Source: JBDRHL01 sp043816955
GTDB taxonomy: Bacteria; Planctomycetota; Phycisphaerae; Sedimentisphaerales; CAYZTY01
Reading direction: 5' to 3'
NCBI GenBank assembly: GCA_043816955.1
Contig: JBDRHL010000198.1
Location: 1-60,773, forward strand
DNA length: 60,773 nt
Shown: piece by piece, positions 24,567-33,773 of the stretch
Layout of the letters: each line of letters begins with the position of its first letter
Position numbering within the stretch: the first letter of the stretch is position 1
Notes under the pieces: model-generated
What the model saw: the letters and a program-made list of their open reading frames with translations, nothing else
The model's database searches: none
What the model was told of the DNA's origin: nothing
Translations under genes and position numbers: made by a program

Positions 24567-24992
24567 ATGGCCGGTTTTAACAAAGTGATATTAATGGGCA
24601 ATCTGACGCGTGATCCGCAACTTTCGTACCTTCCAAGCCAGACAGCGGTGGTTGACTTCGGCCTGGCGGTTAACCGCAGATGGACGGGCAAAGACGGCCA
24701 GCAGCAGGAGGATGTCTGTTTTGTGGACTGCCGGGCATTCGGCAGACAAGCGGAAAATATCAACAAGTATTGCAGCAAAGGAAGACCATTGTTTGTTGAA
24801 GGCAGGCTGACTTTTGACACATGGACGGCTCAGGACGGTTCCAAGCGGAGCAGGCATCGGGTTACGGTTGAGAATTTCCAGTTTCTTGGCGCTGCCTCCG
24901 GCGCAACTTCTGGGCATGCTGATTCGGCAGCAGATGGAACAGTCCGGAATGAGGCGGCAGGGCAGGTTGCGGGCGACGATATACCGTTTTGA
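24567..24992 (+). CDS. ssb: Single-stranded DNA-binding protein
   Basis: The 141-residue SSB begins MAGFNKVILMGNLTRDPQLS and has the OB-fold blocks FGLAVNRRWTG, DVCFVDCRAFGRQAENI and GRPLFVEGRL. It ends in the acidic tip DDIPF that recruits repair and replication partners. GGAG is seven bases before ATG 24567; an in-frame TTG 21 bases upstream is rejected. Its place between rpsF and rpsR is conserved across many bacteria. Confidence 0.95.
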   Translation: MAGFNKVILMGNLTRDPQLSYLPSQTAVVDFGLAVNRRWTGKDGQQQEDVCFVDCRAFGRQAENINKYCSKGRPLFVEGRLTFDTWTAQDGSKRSRHRVTVENFQFLGAASGATSGHADSAADGTVRNEAAGQVAGDDIPF

Positions 24993-25042
24993 TTGGTGGA
25001 ATTGTAAATTGGAGTTTAACAGTTAAGAAGGAAAGTTGAACG

Positions 25043-25339
25043 ATGAAAAGACCATTTAAAGGCAGTTCTTCCGGGTCCAAATCATTTAAGGGCAGTTCTC
25101 CCAGGCCCAAGAGGCGTCGGACTAATTTATTAGGTCGCGAACAGAACCAATGCAGATTCTGTCGGGAAGGCTGCAGGTTTATCGACTACAAGGACGTGGA
25201 TATGCTGGGCAAGCTGCTGACCAATCGCGGCAAGATATTTTCCAGGAAGCGCAGCGGCAATTGTGCGAAATGTCAGCGTAAGGTCATGCGGGCCATAAAA
25301 CGAGCTCGTTTCATGGGACTGCTTCCTTACACAGCCTAG
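25043..25339 (+). CDS. rpsR: 30S ribosomal protein bS18
   Basis: The 98-residue protein has the bS18 core 'YKDVDMLGKLLTNRGKI' and 'RARFMGLLPYT'. It retains four cysteines in two CxxC pairs (CRFCREGC and CAKC), so it may be a zinc-binding form. A repeated basic N-terminus (FKGSSSGSKSFKGSSPRPKRRR) precedes the core. It partners bS6 encoded just upstream. Confidence 0.94.
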   Translation: MKRPFKGSSSGSKSFKGSSPRPKRRRTNLLGREQNQCRFCREGCRFIDYKDVDMLGKLLTNRGKIFSRKRSGNCAKCQRKVMRAIKRARFMGLLPYTA

Positions 25340-25392
25340 AGAGGCAAAAGCTGTCATTGTAAGTTCTGAAATATGTTTTTGGAGAATAGTAA

Positions 25393-25899
25393 ATGAAAGT
25401 ATTGCTTTGTGAGGACGTGGAGAAGCTCGGTTTTTTCGGTGACATCGTTGATGTCAAGCCTGGTTATGCGCGGAACTATCTGCTTGCCCAGGGGCTTGGC
25501 AAGATAGCGTCGAAGGATAACATTCGTTCGCTTGCCCATGAAAAGGCACAGCGGGCGGAGCACCGCCTCGCTACAAGGGCGCTGCTTGAGCGGACCTGTG
25601 AAGCGGTTAACGGCGCCGAGGTTGTCGTCGCTGCAGCAGCGAATGAGCAGGGTCATCTTTTTGGTTCTGTCAGTGGACGTGATGTCGAAGCTAATCTTCG
25701 GGGACAGGGTTTTGAGGTGTCCGACGGCATGCTGGCCGGTGTGCATATACGAGAGGTTGGGACCAGCGAGGTAAGAATCCGCTTTGCGCCTGATCTGTCA
25801 GCGGTGGTTCGTGTTGTTGTGGTCTCACAAGACGAGCTTGAGAAGGCGTCCGACAGGGAAGAAAAGGACGAAGATGGAAAAGCTATTGAAAAAGACTGA
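25393..25899 (+). CDS. rplI: 50S ribosomal protein bL9
   Basis: The 168-residue protein starts MKVLLCEDVEKLGFFGDIVD and has GYARNYLLAQGLG (rRNA-binding N-domain), a long connecting helix (HEKAQRAEHRLATRALLE) and a C-domain (HLFGSVSGRDVEANLRGQG), followed by a charged tail. The last 26 bases overlap the start of dnaB, so the two are probably translationally coupled. Confidence 0.94.
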   Translation: MKVLLCEDVEKLGFFGDIVDVKPGYARNYLLAQGLGKIASKDNIRSLAHEKAQRAEHRLATRALLERTCEAVNGAEVVVAAAANEQGHLFGSVSGRDVEANLRGQGFEVSDGMLAGVHIREVGTSEVRIRFAPDLSAVVRVVVVSQDELEKASDREEKDEDGKAIEKD

Positions 25900-27292
25900 C
25901 AAACAGCCGATGCGCCGACAAGCGGAGGTCCCTCCGGCTGAGAGCTCCGGCCTGATTGAAGGCCGGTTAATGCCTCAGTCGCTGGAAGGTGAAGCAGCGG
26001 TTCTCGGCTCGATGATCCTTGACCCGGAGTGCATCGGTCAGGTTGTCCAGACGTTGCATGCCGAATCATTTTACCGCGTTGAGCACCAGATACTTTACGA
26101 TGTTCTGGTCGGCCTGTACGAACAGGGATGCGGGATCGATCTTGTTATTCTGCGGGATGAACTCAAACGTTGCGGCCGACTTGATGAAGTCGGGGGGGTG
26201 GAGTACCTCAAGCGAATTGCCGAATCAGTTCCGTCATCGGTAAATGTGGAGTATTATTCCCAGATTGTAAAAGACAAGTTTCTCCTGCGCGGACTGATAA
26301 ACAACGTCACGGATATATTGAATGATGCTTATGACCCAACCGGTTCTGCCGGTGAGAAGCTCGACGATGCCGAGCGACGGATATTTGGGATAACCCAGCA
26401 GAAAATAAGCGGCTCGGCAGTAGCGATTCGTGAGCTGCTGACCGAAGCGTTTGAAAACATCGAATCGCGGGAGCACAGCCATATAACAGGCCTTCCCACC
26501 GGCTATCGGGAGCTTGATGAGAGAACCTGCGGGCTTCAGAAGGGTGAGATGATAATTATCGCCGCTCGCCCGAGCATGGGTAAAACCAGCCTTGCCCTGA
26601 ATATAGCTGAACATATCGGGGCCGACAATAAAACAGGTGTTGCAATTTTTTCGCTCGAAATGGGTCGTCAGCAATTAACTGAACGGATACTCTGCTCCCG
26701 CGCAATGGTCGATTCCCAGGCAGTTCGCAAGGGCATGTGCAGCGACATTCAGCTTCGAGAATTGACCACTGCAGGCAGCGAGCTTCTTGATAAGCCGATT
26801 TATATTGATGATACCGCCGGCCTGACACCGCTTGAGCTGAGAGGCAAGGCTCGCAGGCTGAAAGCTCAGTACGGAATTCAATGTATTATCGTTGATTATC
26901 TCCAGTTGATGAGTCTGGGTACGCTGCGTGTTGAATCACGTCAGCAGGAGATAAGCCAGATATCCCGGTATCTTAAGGCACTTGCCCGCGAGCTGGAAGT
27001 GCCGGTTGTTGCCTTGAGCCAGCTGAACCGGGCGCTTGAGAGTCGGGAAGGGCATCGGCCTCGGATGAGTGATCTGCGTGAAAGCGGCTCGCTGGAACAG
27101 GACGCCGATGTAGTGATGCTTCTACATAGGGAGGATTACTATCACCGCGGTGAGACTGATCACCCGCCGACAAATACAGCCGAGCTCATCATCGCCAAAC
27201 AGAGAAATGGGCCGACAGGGGTTGTCGAACTTTTGTTCAATGAGAAGTTTACAAGGTTTGAAAACCTTTCTCATGTCAATGAACCTTTTTGA
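25874..27292 (+). CDS. dnaB: Replicative DNA helicase
   Basis: DnaB unwinds DNA at the fork. The 472-residue protein has the N-domain (PQSLEGEAAVLGSMILDPE, about residues 33-51), GLPTGYRELDERTCGLQKGE, Walker A ARPSMGKTSLAL, Walker B IIVDYLQLM and the late motif VVALSQLNRALESREGHRP followed by DLRESGSLEQDADVV. ATG 25874 was chosen because upstream in-frame codons lie within rplI and add an unrelated N-terminus. It ends 13 bases before bamA. No intein is present. Confidence 0.95.
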   Translation: MEKLLKKTDKQPMRRQAEVPPAESSGLIEGRLMPQSLEGEAAVLGSMILDPECIGQVVQTLHAESFYRVEHQILYDVLVGLYEQGCGIDLVILRDELKRCGRLDEVGGVEYLKRIAESVPSSVNVEYYSQIVKDKFLLRGLINNVTDILNDAYDPTGSAGEKLDDAERRIFGITQQKISGSAVAIRELLTEAFENIESREHSHITGLPTGYRELDERTCGLQKGEMIIIAARPSMGKTSLALNIAEHIGADNKTGVAIFSLEMGRQQLTERILCSRAMVDSQAVRKGMCSDIQLRELTTAGSELLDKPIYIDDTAGLTPLELRGKARRLKAQYGIQCIIVDYLQLMSLGTLRVESRQQEISQISRYLKALARELEVPVVALSQLNRALESREGHRPRMSDLRESGSLEQDADVVMLLHREDYYHRGETDHPPTNTAELIIAKQRNGPTGVVELLFNEKFTRFENLSHVNEPF

Positions 27293-27305
27293 TTATGGAG
27301 CAAAA

Positions 27306-29624
27306 ATGAAAAAACTCAATGGATTGACGTTCTGCTTGCTGGCTGTTGTCCTGGTTTGGGGATGCTGTTTCGGTCAGGACGATGCAGCCGGAAAGTCGGA
27401 CAAACTTCTGATCGGTTCGGTTGAGACGGCGGGAAACCGCATACTTGCCACATCGCGCATACTTGCAAGGGTGCGCAGCAGGGCAGGAGAATTGTTTGAT
27501 CCGGATGTCGCCGCTGAAGATGCCAAACGGATCGCGGAGCTTGAAGGGGTGGAAATGGCCTACTATAACACCGCTGTCGTCGACGGGAAAATCAGGCTCA
27601 CATTTGTAGTGGTCGAGCGCAGGCCGGCTAGAAAAATAACATTCGCAGGAAACAAGAAAGTTAAAAGCAGTGTTTTGCTGAAGAAACTTCCGTTCAAGAG
27701 GGGGGATTACTTTGGAAAGGCTCTCGCTGCGGAAGGACAGCAGGAGCTTCTGAATTACTATCACAAAAAAGGCTATGCGCTTGCGGAGATAACTACAGAT
27801 GATTCCGGGATCGACGCAGGACAAGTAACATACAATATCAAGGAAGGCCCGAGGGTCAGGATCAACAAGCTAGGCTTTCGCGGGAACGCAGGTATAAAAT
27901 CCAGCCAGCTAAAAAAAGTTGTAAAGAGCCAGCCAAGAAAATTCCTTGTTCTACAGAATTATTACAAGCAAGAAACAGCCGCCAAAGATGTCATACTGCT
28001 TCAGAAGGCATATCAGAAAAAAGGCTATCTCAATGCGGAAATAAAAATCGAGCCTGAATATTCCGCCAACAGAAGCAAGGCTAACCTGAACATTGTCATA
28101 AAGGAAGGTCCTGTTTATAAGGTTCGCAATATCATTTTTGCCGGCAACGAGTATCTGGCTGATTCGGCTTTGCAGGAGATGTTGCGCCTGCAAAGCAGCA
28201 GCGTTTATAATAATGAGGTTGCCGAGGCAGACGTGAAAAAGATAAGTGCTGCGTATCTTGAAGGCGGGTTTATCGATGCTCAGGTCAACGTCAAGCGGAA
28301 CTTCGTCGGAACTGACCAGGTTGATGTTGAAATCAATATCAGTGAAGGCAGCAGGTTCAGGATCGGCGGGATTGATATTACCGGCAACCAGCAGACACAT
28401 GACAAGGTTATCAGGCGCATTCTTGACGAACAGGGTTTCAAGCCCGGCCAATGGTATAATGCCTCCATCGCCCGAGGTGACGGAAGCGGGCAGCTGGAAA
28501 AGGATATTAAAGGCATCGGGCTGGCTGAGTCGGCCACGATTACTCCGACGGGGCAGATGCCTGACAGCAGGGACGCGCAGGTTAGCATTGAAGAAGGCCA
28601 AACCGGTATGCTGCTATTTGGCGGGGGAGTCAGCAGCACGGACGGCCTGATTGGACAGATTATATTTGAACAACGGAATTTTGACTACAAGGACAAGCCT
28701 GAGAGCATGTACGAGTTGCTTACAGGTCAGGCATACAAAGGGGCCGGACAGAAATTCAGGATAGCACTTGAGCCCGGCACACGGGTAAGCTCGTACTCTG
28801 TCAGTTTTACCGAACCTTATCTCAAAGATAAGCCGGTTTCTCTTGATTTAATCGCATCTCAGTGGGAGCGTGAACGTGAATCTTTTGACGAAGAGCGGAC
28901 CAGAGGGATAATCGGTTTTGAGAAAAGGCTTGCTGATCGCCGTACGAGAGGGCTTCGGTTCAGATTCGAAAACGTTGGTATCGAAGATCTGGAGTCTGAT
29001 GCCCCCAAGGAGATTCGCGATGAGAAAGGCGATAACCTGCTGGTCGGCGCCAGGCTCAGCGCGGGGTGGAATCTGACAGACAGCCGATTTAACCCTACAA
29101 AAGGTACGATTCTCGATATAGGTTATGAACAGGTAGCCGGTGAATATACATTTGGGATTATCGACGGGACATATCGATGGTTTAAGCCGATTTATGAGGA
29201 CCTGGCGGAGCGGAAGACGGTATTGGCGTACAAGCTTCGCGGTGCAGCAGCGGTCGGGGACGCTCCTACATTCGAAAAGTTTTATGCCGGCGGGCAAGGT
29301 AGTATGCGCGGCTTTGACTATCGCGGCGTGAGCACTCGTGCGAGTACGGGAGACAAGGATCCCATCGGCAGCGACTGGCTGTTGCTGGCTAACGCCGAAA
29401 TTACAATGCCGCTGGGAAGTGATGTTATTTCCGCTTTGTTTTTCGTTGACAGCGGTATGATTGATTCGGGGGGGTATCGAGCAGCGGTGGGTACGGGGAT
29501 TCAGATTATGATTCCGCAGTGGTTCGGGCCGGTCCCCATGCGTTTTGAAATCGCCACGCCGTTCCTCAAGGATGGTGATGATGACACAGAGGTGTTCAGT
29601 TTCTCGGTGGGCAGACTGTTCTGA
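27306..29624 (+). CDS. bamA: Outer-membrane assembly protein BamA (Omp85)
   Basis: BamA inserts beta-barrel proteins into the outer membrane. The 772-residue protein has a signal peptide (MKKLNGLTFCLLAVVLVWGC), five POTRA-like repeats up to about residue 420 (for example RPARKITFAGNKKVKSSVL and GPVYKVRNIIFAGNEYL) and a surface-antigen barrel domain. The barrel domain contains the L6 motif MRGFDYRG and ends in a typical aromatic terminus (VFSFSVGRLF). GGAG stands just before ATG 27306. Its presence is strong evidence for a true outer membrane. skp and lpxD follow, as in proteobacteria. Confidence 0.94.
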   Translation: MKKLNGLTFCLLAVVLVWGCCFGQDDAAGKSDKLLIGSVETAGNRILATSRILARVRSRAGELFDPDVAAEDAKRIAELEGVEMAYYNTAVVDGKIRLTFVVVERRPARKITFAGNKKVKSSVLLKKLPFKRGDYFGKALAAEGQQELLNYYHKKGYALAEITTDDSGIDAGQVTYNIKEGPRVRINKLGFRGNAGIKSSQLKKVVKSQPRKFLVLQNYYKQETAAKDVILLQKAYQKKGYLNAEIKIEPEYSANRSKANLNIVIKEGPVYKVRNIIFAGNEYLADSALQEMLRLQSSSVYNNEVAEADVKKISAAYLEGGFIDAQVNVKRNFVGTDQVDVEINISEGSRFRIGGIDITGNQQTHDKVIRRILDEQGFKPGQWYNASIARGDGSGQLEKDIKGIGLAESATITPTGQMPDSRDAQVSIEEGQTGMLLFGGGVSSTDGLIGQIIFEQRNFDYKDKPESMYELLTGQAYKGAGQKFRIALEPGTRVSSYSVSFTEPYLKDKPVSLDLIASQWERERESFDEERTRGIIGFEKRLADRRTRGLRFRFENVGIEDLESDAPKEIRDEKGDNLLVGARLSAGWNLTDSRFNPTKGTILDIGYEQVAGEYTFGIIDGTYRWFKPIYEDLAERKTVLAYKLRGAAAVGDAPTFEKFYAGGQGSMRGFDYRGVSTRASTGDKDPIGSDWLLLANAEITMPLGSDVISALFFVDSGMIDSGGYRAAVGTGIQIMIPQWFGPVPMRFEIATPFLKDGDDDTEVFSFSVGRLF

Positions 29625-29668
29625 TCGCGTGATTGTGAGCGGAGCATATATATTGAAAGGTTTGAAGT

Positions 29669-30502
29669 ATGAAAGCTTGGAAAATTGTATCGATCGGACT
29701 TTTGTGTATTTTTATATTTGTGCTGTACGGAGCGAAGCGTAACAAGGAGGAACAATCTGCCAACCCGACGGCTGTATCAGACAGCACCGCTATTGCAACT
29801 GAACAGAGTACAACCACCCTGAGAGAAGATATTGAAAGGCTCAAGGAGCAGGTATCCACGATGCAGGATAGCATAAACTCTCTTAAGCAGGAACTGATCA
29901 GCAGCACCAATTCGAACGTTATTGAGCAGATAGTAAAAAAAGAACTTCGCAACCAGCCCGTCCAGGTGACAAGTGCGGCAGTTCAGAGCGAGCTGAAGCC
30001 ACAGGTTAATCAACTACGTATAGGGCTGGTTGATATCCGCTATTTGTTCCAGAACTGCAAAGAAAATGTGAGGTATCAGCAGAAGGCATCGGTTGAACAG
30101 GATAAAGTTGTGGCGCAGCTTGAGAAGCTCAAGAGCCAGTTTGAGGCCTCCAAGGCGGATATGAACACGCGACGCATCGGCAGTGACGACTATGTGAAAC
30201 TTATGCAGGAAATGGTTGAACAGCAGGCGGATTTCGAGGCCAAGAAGGAATTCCATCAGCGCAGGCTGCAGCTGGAGGACCAGTTGTGGACCGAGCAATT
30301 GATGCAGAAAATTATTGATTCTGTAGCGGCTGTTGCACAGCAGAGAGAAATGGACCTTGTTCTTACGAAGGACCAGCTTAACCTGGAGGCTCCGAGTGCC
30401 AACGAATTGATGCTGGCTATCCGCACACACAAGCTGCTGTATGGCAGGGAAACTCTTGATATAACCAGGGAAGTGCTGGCACATCTTGATTCACAAGAAT
30501 AG
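29669..30502 (+). CDS. skp: Skp/OmpH-like periplasmic chaperone
   Basis: The 277-residue protein has an N-terminal hydrophobic segment (IVSIGLLCIFIFVLYGA), a first coiled coil (LREDIERLKEQVSTMQDSIN) and then the OmpH domain (RIGLVDIRYLFQNCKENVRY through EMDLVLTKDQLNL) with its long central helices. By family, it holds unfolded outer-membrane proteins for BamA. The extra coiled coil before the OmpH domain makes it longer than E. coli Skp (about 160 aa), and the hydrophobic segment may be an anchor, not a cleaved signal. Confidence 0.85.
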   Translation: MKAWKIVSIGLLCIFIFVLYGAKRNKEEQSANPTAVSDSTAIATEQSTTTLREDIERLKEQVSTMQDSINSLKQELISSTNSNVIEQIVKKELRNQPVQVTSAAVQSELKPQVNQLRIGLVDIRYLFQNCKENVRYQQKASVEQDKVVAQLEKLKSQFEASKADMNTRRIGSDDYVKLMQEMVEQQADFEAKKEFHQRRLQLEDQLWTEQLMQKIIDSVAAVAQQREMDLVLTKDQLNLEAPSANELMLAIRTHKLLYGRETLDITREVLAHLDSQE

Positions 30503-30531
30503 CGTTTGCGGTTGATTAGATAGAAAAAACA

Positions 30532-31581
30532 ATGAGTAATAATGCTTTGACTGTCGTTGAGCTGGCTGAGCGGATAGATGCGAGGCTGATCGGCAGGGGT
30601 GATGCGCCGATTGTCTCCGTAAGCACCCTACAACAGGCCGGCCCCAATGATATTACTTTTCTGAGTGATACCAAGCATATCAGTAAACTTAAGGCTAGTA
30701 ATGCCGCCGCTGTAATCGTACCGGCAGAGATTAAAGGACTTGATAAGATACAACTGGCTGTTGAGAATGTTGATGTTGCGCTAATTGCGGTGCTGGAAGC
30801 TCTCGCACCGAAACTTTCTCCTGCTGCGGCAGGTTTACATTCTACGGCAGTGATTGGTCAAAATTGCCGGATATCCGCGACCGCATCGATCGGGCCTCAT
30901 GTTGTTATCGCCGATGGTGTCGCGATAGGCGACGGCAGTATTTTAGGGGCCGGCTGCAGCATAGGCGAGAATTCCCGGATAGGCTCAAAGTGCAGACTGG
31001 ACAACAACGTTGTTGTTTATCACAATTGTACAATCGGCAGTAATGTGGTAATCCAGGCAAATAGTACAATCGGTTCGACAGGCTTCGGGTATGTTCCTGT
31101 CGAAGGAGTACCGAAACTGATACCCCATAACGGAACAGTAAAGATTGAAGATTTTGTTGAAATAGGAGCAGGCTGTTGTATAGACAGGGCCAAGTTCGGC
31201 AGTACGATAATAGGTATGGGCACGAAGATCGATAATCTGGTTCATATCGCCCATAATGTGGTAATCGGCCGATGTTGTATTATTGCCGGCCAGGCAGGGA
31301 TAGCGGGCAGCAGTGAGCTTGGAAATGGCGTGATGCTTGGAGGCCAGGTTGGTATCAGCGATCACAAAAAAATAGGTGACTTCGCAAAAATAGGCGCACA
31401 GGCCGGTGTTATCGATGATATCGAGCCGGGAAGTGAAATGCTTGGAACTCCGGCTCATAACGCACGCGAGGTTATTCGCGAGTGGCTGCTTATAAGGCGT
31501 CTGCCCCAGATGTTTGAGCAATTAAAGCGGCTTAAGGCGAGGATGCGGGACCTTGAATCTGCAGAGAACAATAAAAAGTGA
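30532..31581 (+). CDS. lpxD: UDP-3-O-(3-hydroxyacyl)glucosamine N-acyltransferase (LpxD)
   Basis: LpxD adds the N-linked acyl chain in lipid A synthesis. The 349-residue protein has the N-terminal LpxD domain (DITFLSDTKHISKLKASNAA), a long hexapeptide left-handed helix, the catalytic-histidine region (LVHIAHNVVIGRCC) and a C-terminal helix (RRLPQMFEQLKRLKARMRDL). It overlaps lpxC/fabZ by 29 bases, so coupling is likely. Confidence 0.94.
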   Translation: MSNNALTVVELAERIDARLIGRGDAPIVSVSTLQQAGPNDITFLSDTKHISKLKASNAAAVIVPAEIKGLDKIQLAVENVDVALIAVLEALAPKLSPAAAGLHSTAVIGQNCRISATASIGPHVVIADGVAIGDGSILGAGCSIGENSRIGSKCRLDNNVVVYHNCTIGSNVVIQANSTIGSTGFGYVPVEGVPKLIPHNGTVKIEDFVEIGAGCCIDRAKFGSTIIGMGTKIDNLVHIAHNVVIGRCCIIAGQAGIAGSSELGNGVMLGGQVGISDHKKIGDFAKIGAQAGVIDDIEPGSEMLGTPAHNAREVIREWLLIRRLPQMFEQLKRLKARMRDLESAENNKK

Positions 31582-32863
31582 GGTAAAACTTTCCGGCAGA
31601 GGCCTGTTCAGCGGGGAGGACAGCAGAGTTACCTTCAAGCCTGCGCCGGAAGAGACGGGCATAGTTTTCGTGCGTACAGACCTGGCAGAGCCGGTTCGTA
31701 TTCGGGCGGTTGCAACCAATATCGCCGATCGCGGGCGGCGCACAGCTGTCAAAAAAGGTTCGGTCAGCGTGGAAACAATTGAGCATTGCCTTGCTGCCGT
31801 CAATGCTATGGAGATTGACAATCTTCTGATAGAAACGGCTGGGGCGGAAATGCCTGGTTTCGACGGCAGCAGTGATGAGTACTTCAAGGCGATGAAGCGT
31901 GCAGGGATAGAAGAACAGGACAGCCGGCGCAAAGAATTTGTTATCGATAAACCAATAAGCCTGATTGAGGGAGATGCTTCGATATATGCCCTGCCGGGTG
32001 ACAGGTCCAGGCTGAGTATAAGTTACGAACTCGATTACAGCGGTCATACCGCAATTGGAAGACAGAGCTTCGGCTGCAGGATTTCGCCGGAAGGTTTTGA
32101 AAAGTATCTTGCGCGTGCGCGAACATTCCTGCTAGAAGCGGAAGCCAAGCAGTTTCAAGCTCGCGGGATAGGTACTCATCTAAGTCCTCGTGACATACTG
32201 GTAATCAGCTCGGACGGCCCGATCAAAAACAGCTTCAGGTTTCCGGATGAATGTGCCAGGCACAAGGTTGTGGATCTGCTGGGCGATCTTGTATTAAGCG
32301 GCTGCAGTATCAGAGGTCGTATAGTGGCGTTCAAAAGCGGCCATTCCTTGAATCAACGGCTGGCAAGGAAGCTGCTCGAACTTGCCGAACAGCGTCAGAG
32401 AATCTTTCAATCCGGCACAGATGCTCTGCTGGATATTCGAAAGATTCAGAAAATCCTGCCTCACCGGTATCCGTTTTTACTGGTCGATAAGGTAATCGAG
32501 ATCGAGGGAACCACCCGGATCAAAGGCATAAAAAACGTGACATTTAATGAGCCGTTCTTCCAGGGGCATTTCCCCATCACGCCGATTATGCCGGGTGTAC
32601 TGATAGTGGAGGCGATGGCACAGTTGTCGGGGCTGCTTTTTGCTCAGACGCTCGAGCACACCGGCAAGCTTGCGGTTCTGGTGACTATGGATGAGGTGAA
32701 AATACGCAAGTCCGTTATGCCAGGTGACCAGATAGTGATGACCGCTGAAGTTATCAAGGCGCGTCGTAGAACGGCCCAGTGTTCCTGTAAAGCGGAAGTG
32801 GCAGGACAGGTTGCCGCCGAGGCCTTGATGAAGTTTATGCTTGTGGATGAAGAAATGATATGA
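31553..32863 (+). CDS. lpxC/fabZ: Bifunctional LpxC deacetylase / FabZ dehydratase fusion
   Basis: Residues 1 to about 280 are LpxC, the zinc deacetylase that commits to lipid A: zinc-site histidines in ETIEHCLAAV and HKVVDLLGDLVLSG, plus GHSLNQRL. Residues about 295-436 are FabZ, 3-hydroxyacyl-ACP dehydratase: ILPHRYPFLLVDKV, then GHFPITPIMPGVLIVEAMAQ with the catalytic His and Glu. Such fusions are known in Bacteroidetes, Chlamydiae-related and planctomycete genomes. The TTG start at 31553 lies inside lpxD. Confidence 0.94.
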   Translation: MNLQRTIKSEVKLSGRGLFSGEDSRVTFKPAPEETGIVFVRTDLAEPVRIRAVATNIADRGRRTAVKKGSVSVETIEHCLAAVNAMEIDNLLIETAGAEMPGFDGSSDEYFKAMKRAGIEEQDSRRKEFVIDKPISLIEGDASIYALPGDRSRLSISYELDYSGHTAIGRQSFGCRISPEGFEKYLARARTFLLEAEAKQFQARGIGTHLSPRDILVISSDGPIKNSFRFPDECARHKVVDLLGDLVLSGCSIRGRIVAFKSGHSLNQRLARKLLELAEQRQRIFQSGTDALLDIRKIQKILPHRYPFLLVDKVIEIEGTTRIKGIKNVTFNEPFFQGHFPITPIMPGVLIVEAMAQLSGLLFAQTLEHTGKLAVLVTMDEVKIRKSVMPGDQIVMTAEVIKARRRTAQCSCKAEVAGQVAAEALMKFMLVDEEMI

Positions 32864-32908
32864 AAAACCTGGAATCCAAAAACCGGATGTGGATATCAAA
32901 AGAGCAAA

Positions 32909-33715
32909 ATGAATAAAATACATGCGAACGCGACAATTGATAAGCAGGCCAATTTGGGTGAAAACATAGTCATCGGTCCGAACTGTGTGATAGAAAAGGG
33001 AACTCAGATCGGGGATGGGTGCTGCCTGGATGCCAATGTTGTAATCGGAAAAAACGTCCAAATCGGCGTGAGCAACCAGTTTTTTGCAAATGCGGTAATC
33101 GGCAAGGCTCCGCAGCTTCTCGGAACTGATCCGAACGGCGAATTTGGTAAACTTATAATCGGAGATAACAACATCATCCGCGAGCAGGTAACAATCCATC
33201 CGAGTATGTACCTCGACAAGGCAACGATAATCGGAAATGAAAATCTGCTGATGATTGGTGTGCATATAGGTCACGATTGCAGGCTGGAAGATAAAATAGT
33301 GATCAGCAATTATTCGCAGATCAGCGGACACTGTGATATCCATATGGGTGTCTGGCTCAGTGGAATGGTGGCTGTACATCAGTTTGTTACCTTCGGCAGA
33401 TGGTGCTACGCAACAGGTCTGGCAGGCATAAACCATGATGTGCCGCCTTTTGTTATCGTCAGCGGTCATTATCCTCCAGAAATTCGTGCCGTAAACAAAC
33501 GGGGTCTGCAGCGGGCCGGGATGAGCGAGCAGCAGCAGGTCAGAATAATGGAGGCGTTCAGGAGGATTTTTCGCGATGAAGGCCCTGTGCTCGAAAACGC
33601 AAAACGTGTTGCATCTCAGGACGGTCTGGATGAAAATGTCATGGACATGGTCGAAGCGATAATACGAAGCAGCCAGCACAGATTTGGCAGATACCTCGAA
33701 CAGTTCCGGCATTAG
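32909..33715 (+). CDS. lpxA: UDP-N-acetylglucosamine O-acyltransferase (LpxA)
   Basis: LpxA attaches the first acyl chain to UDP-GlcNAc. The 268-residue protein has the hexapeptide-repeat helix, the catalytic histidine block MIGVHIGHDCRL (near 115-126), IGKAPQLLGTDPNGEFG and NKRGLQRAGMSEQQ at the start of the C-terminal helical domain. lpxB is not found in the window. The next gene is a Gfo/Idh oxidoreductase, a frequent lpxA neighbour. Confidence 0.94.
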   Translation: MNKIHANATIDKQANLGENIVIGPNCVIEKGTQIGDGCCLDANVVIGKNVQIGVSNQFFANAVIGKAPQLLGTDPNGEFGKLIIGDNNIIREQVTIHPSMYLDKATIIGNENLLMIGVHIGHDCRLEDKIVISNYSQISGHCDIHMGVWLSGMVAVHQFVTFGRWCYATGLAGINHDVPPFVIVSGHYPPEIRAVNKRGLQRAGMSEQQQVRIMEAFRRIFRDEGPVLENAKRVASQDGLDENVMDMVEAIIRSSQHRFGRYLEQFRH

Positions 33716-33773
33716 AGGAATCTGAGGCGATTTGCTCATATCCTCATTAAGATTACGCAAGCGGGATACGGGG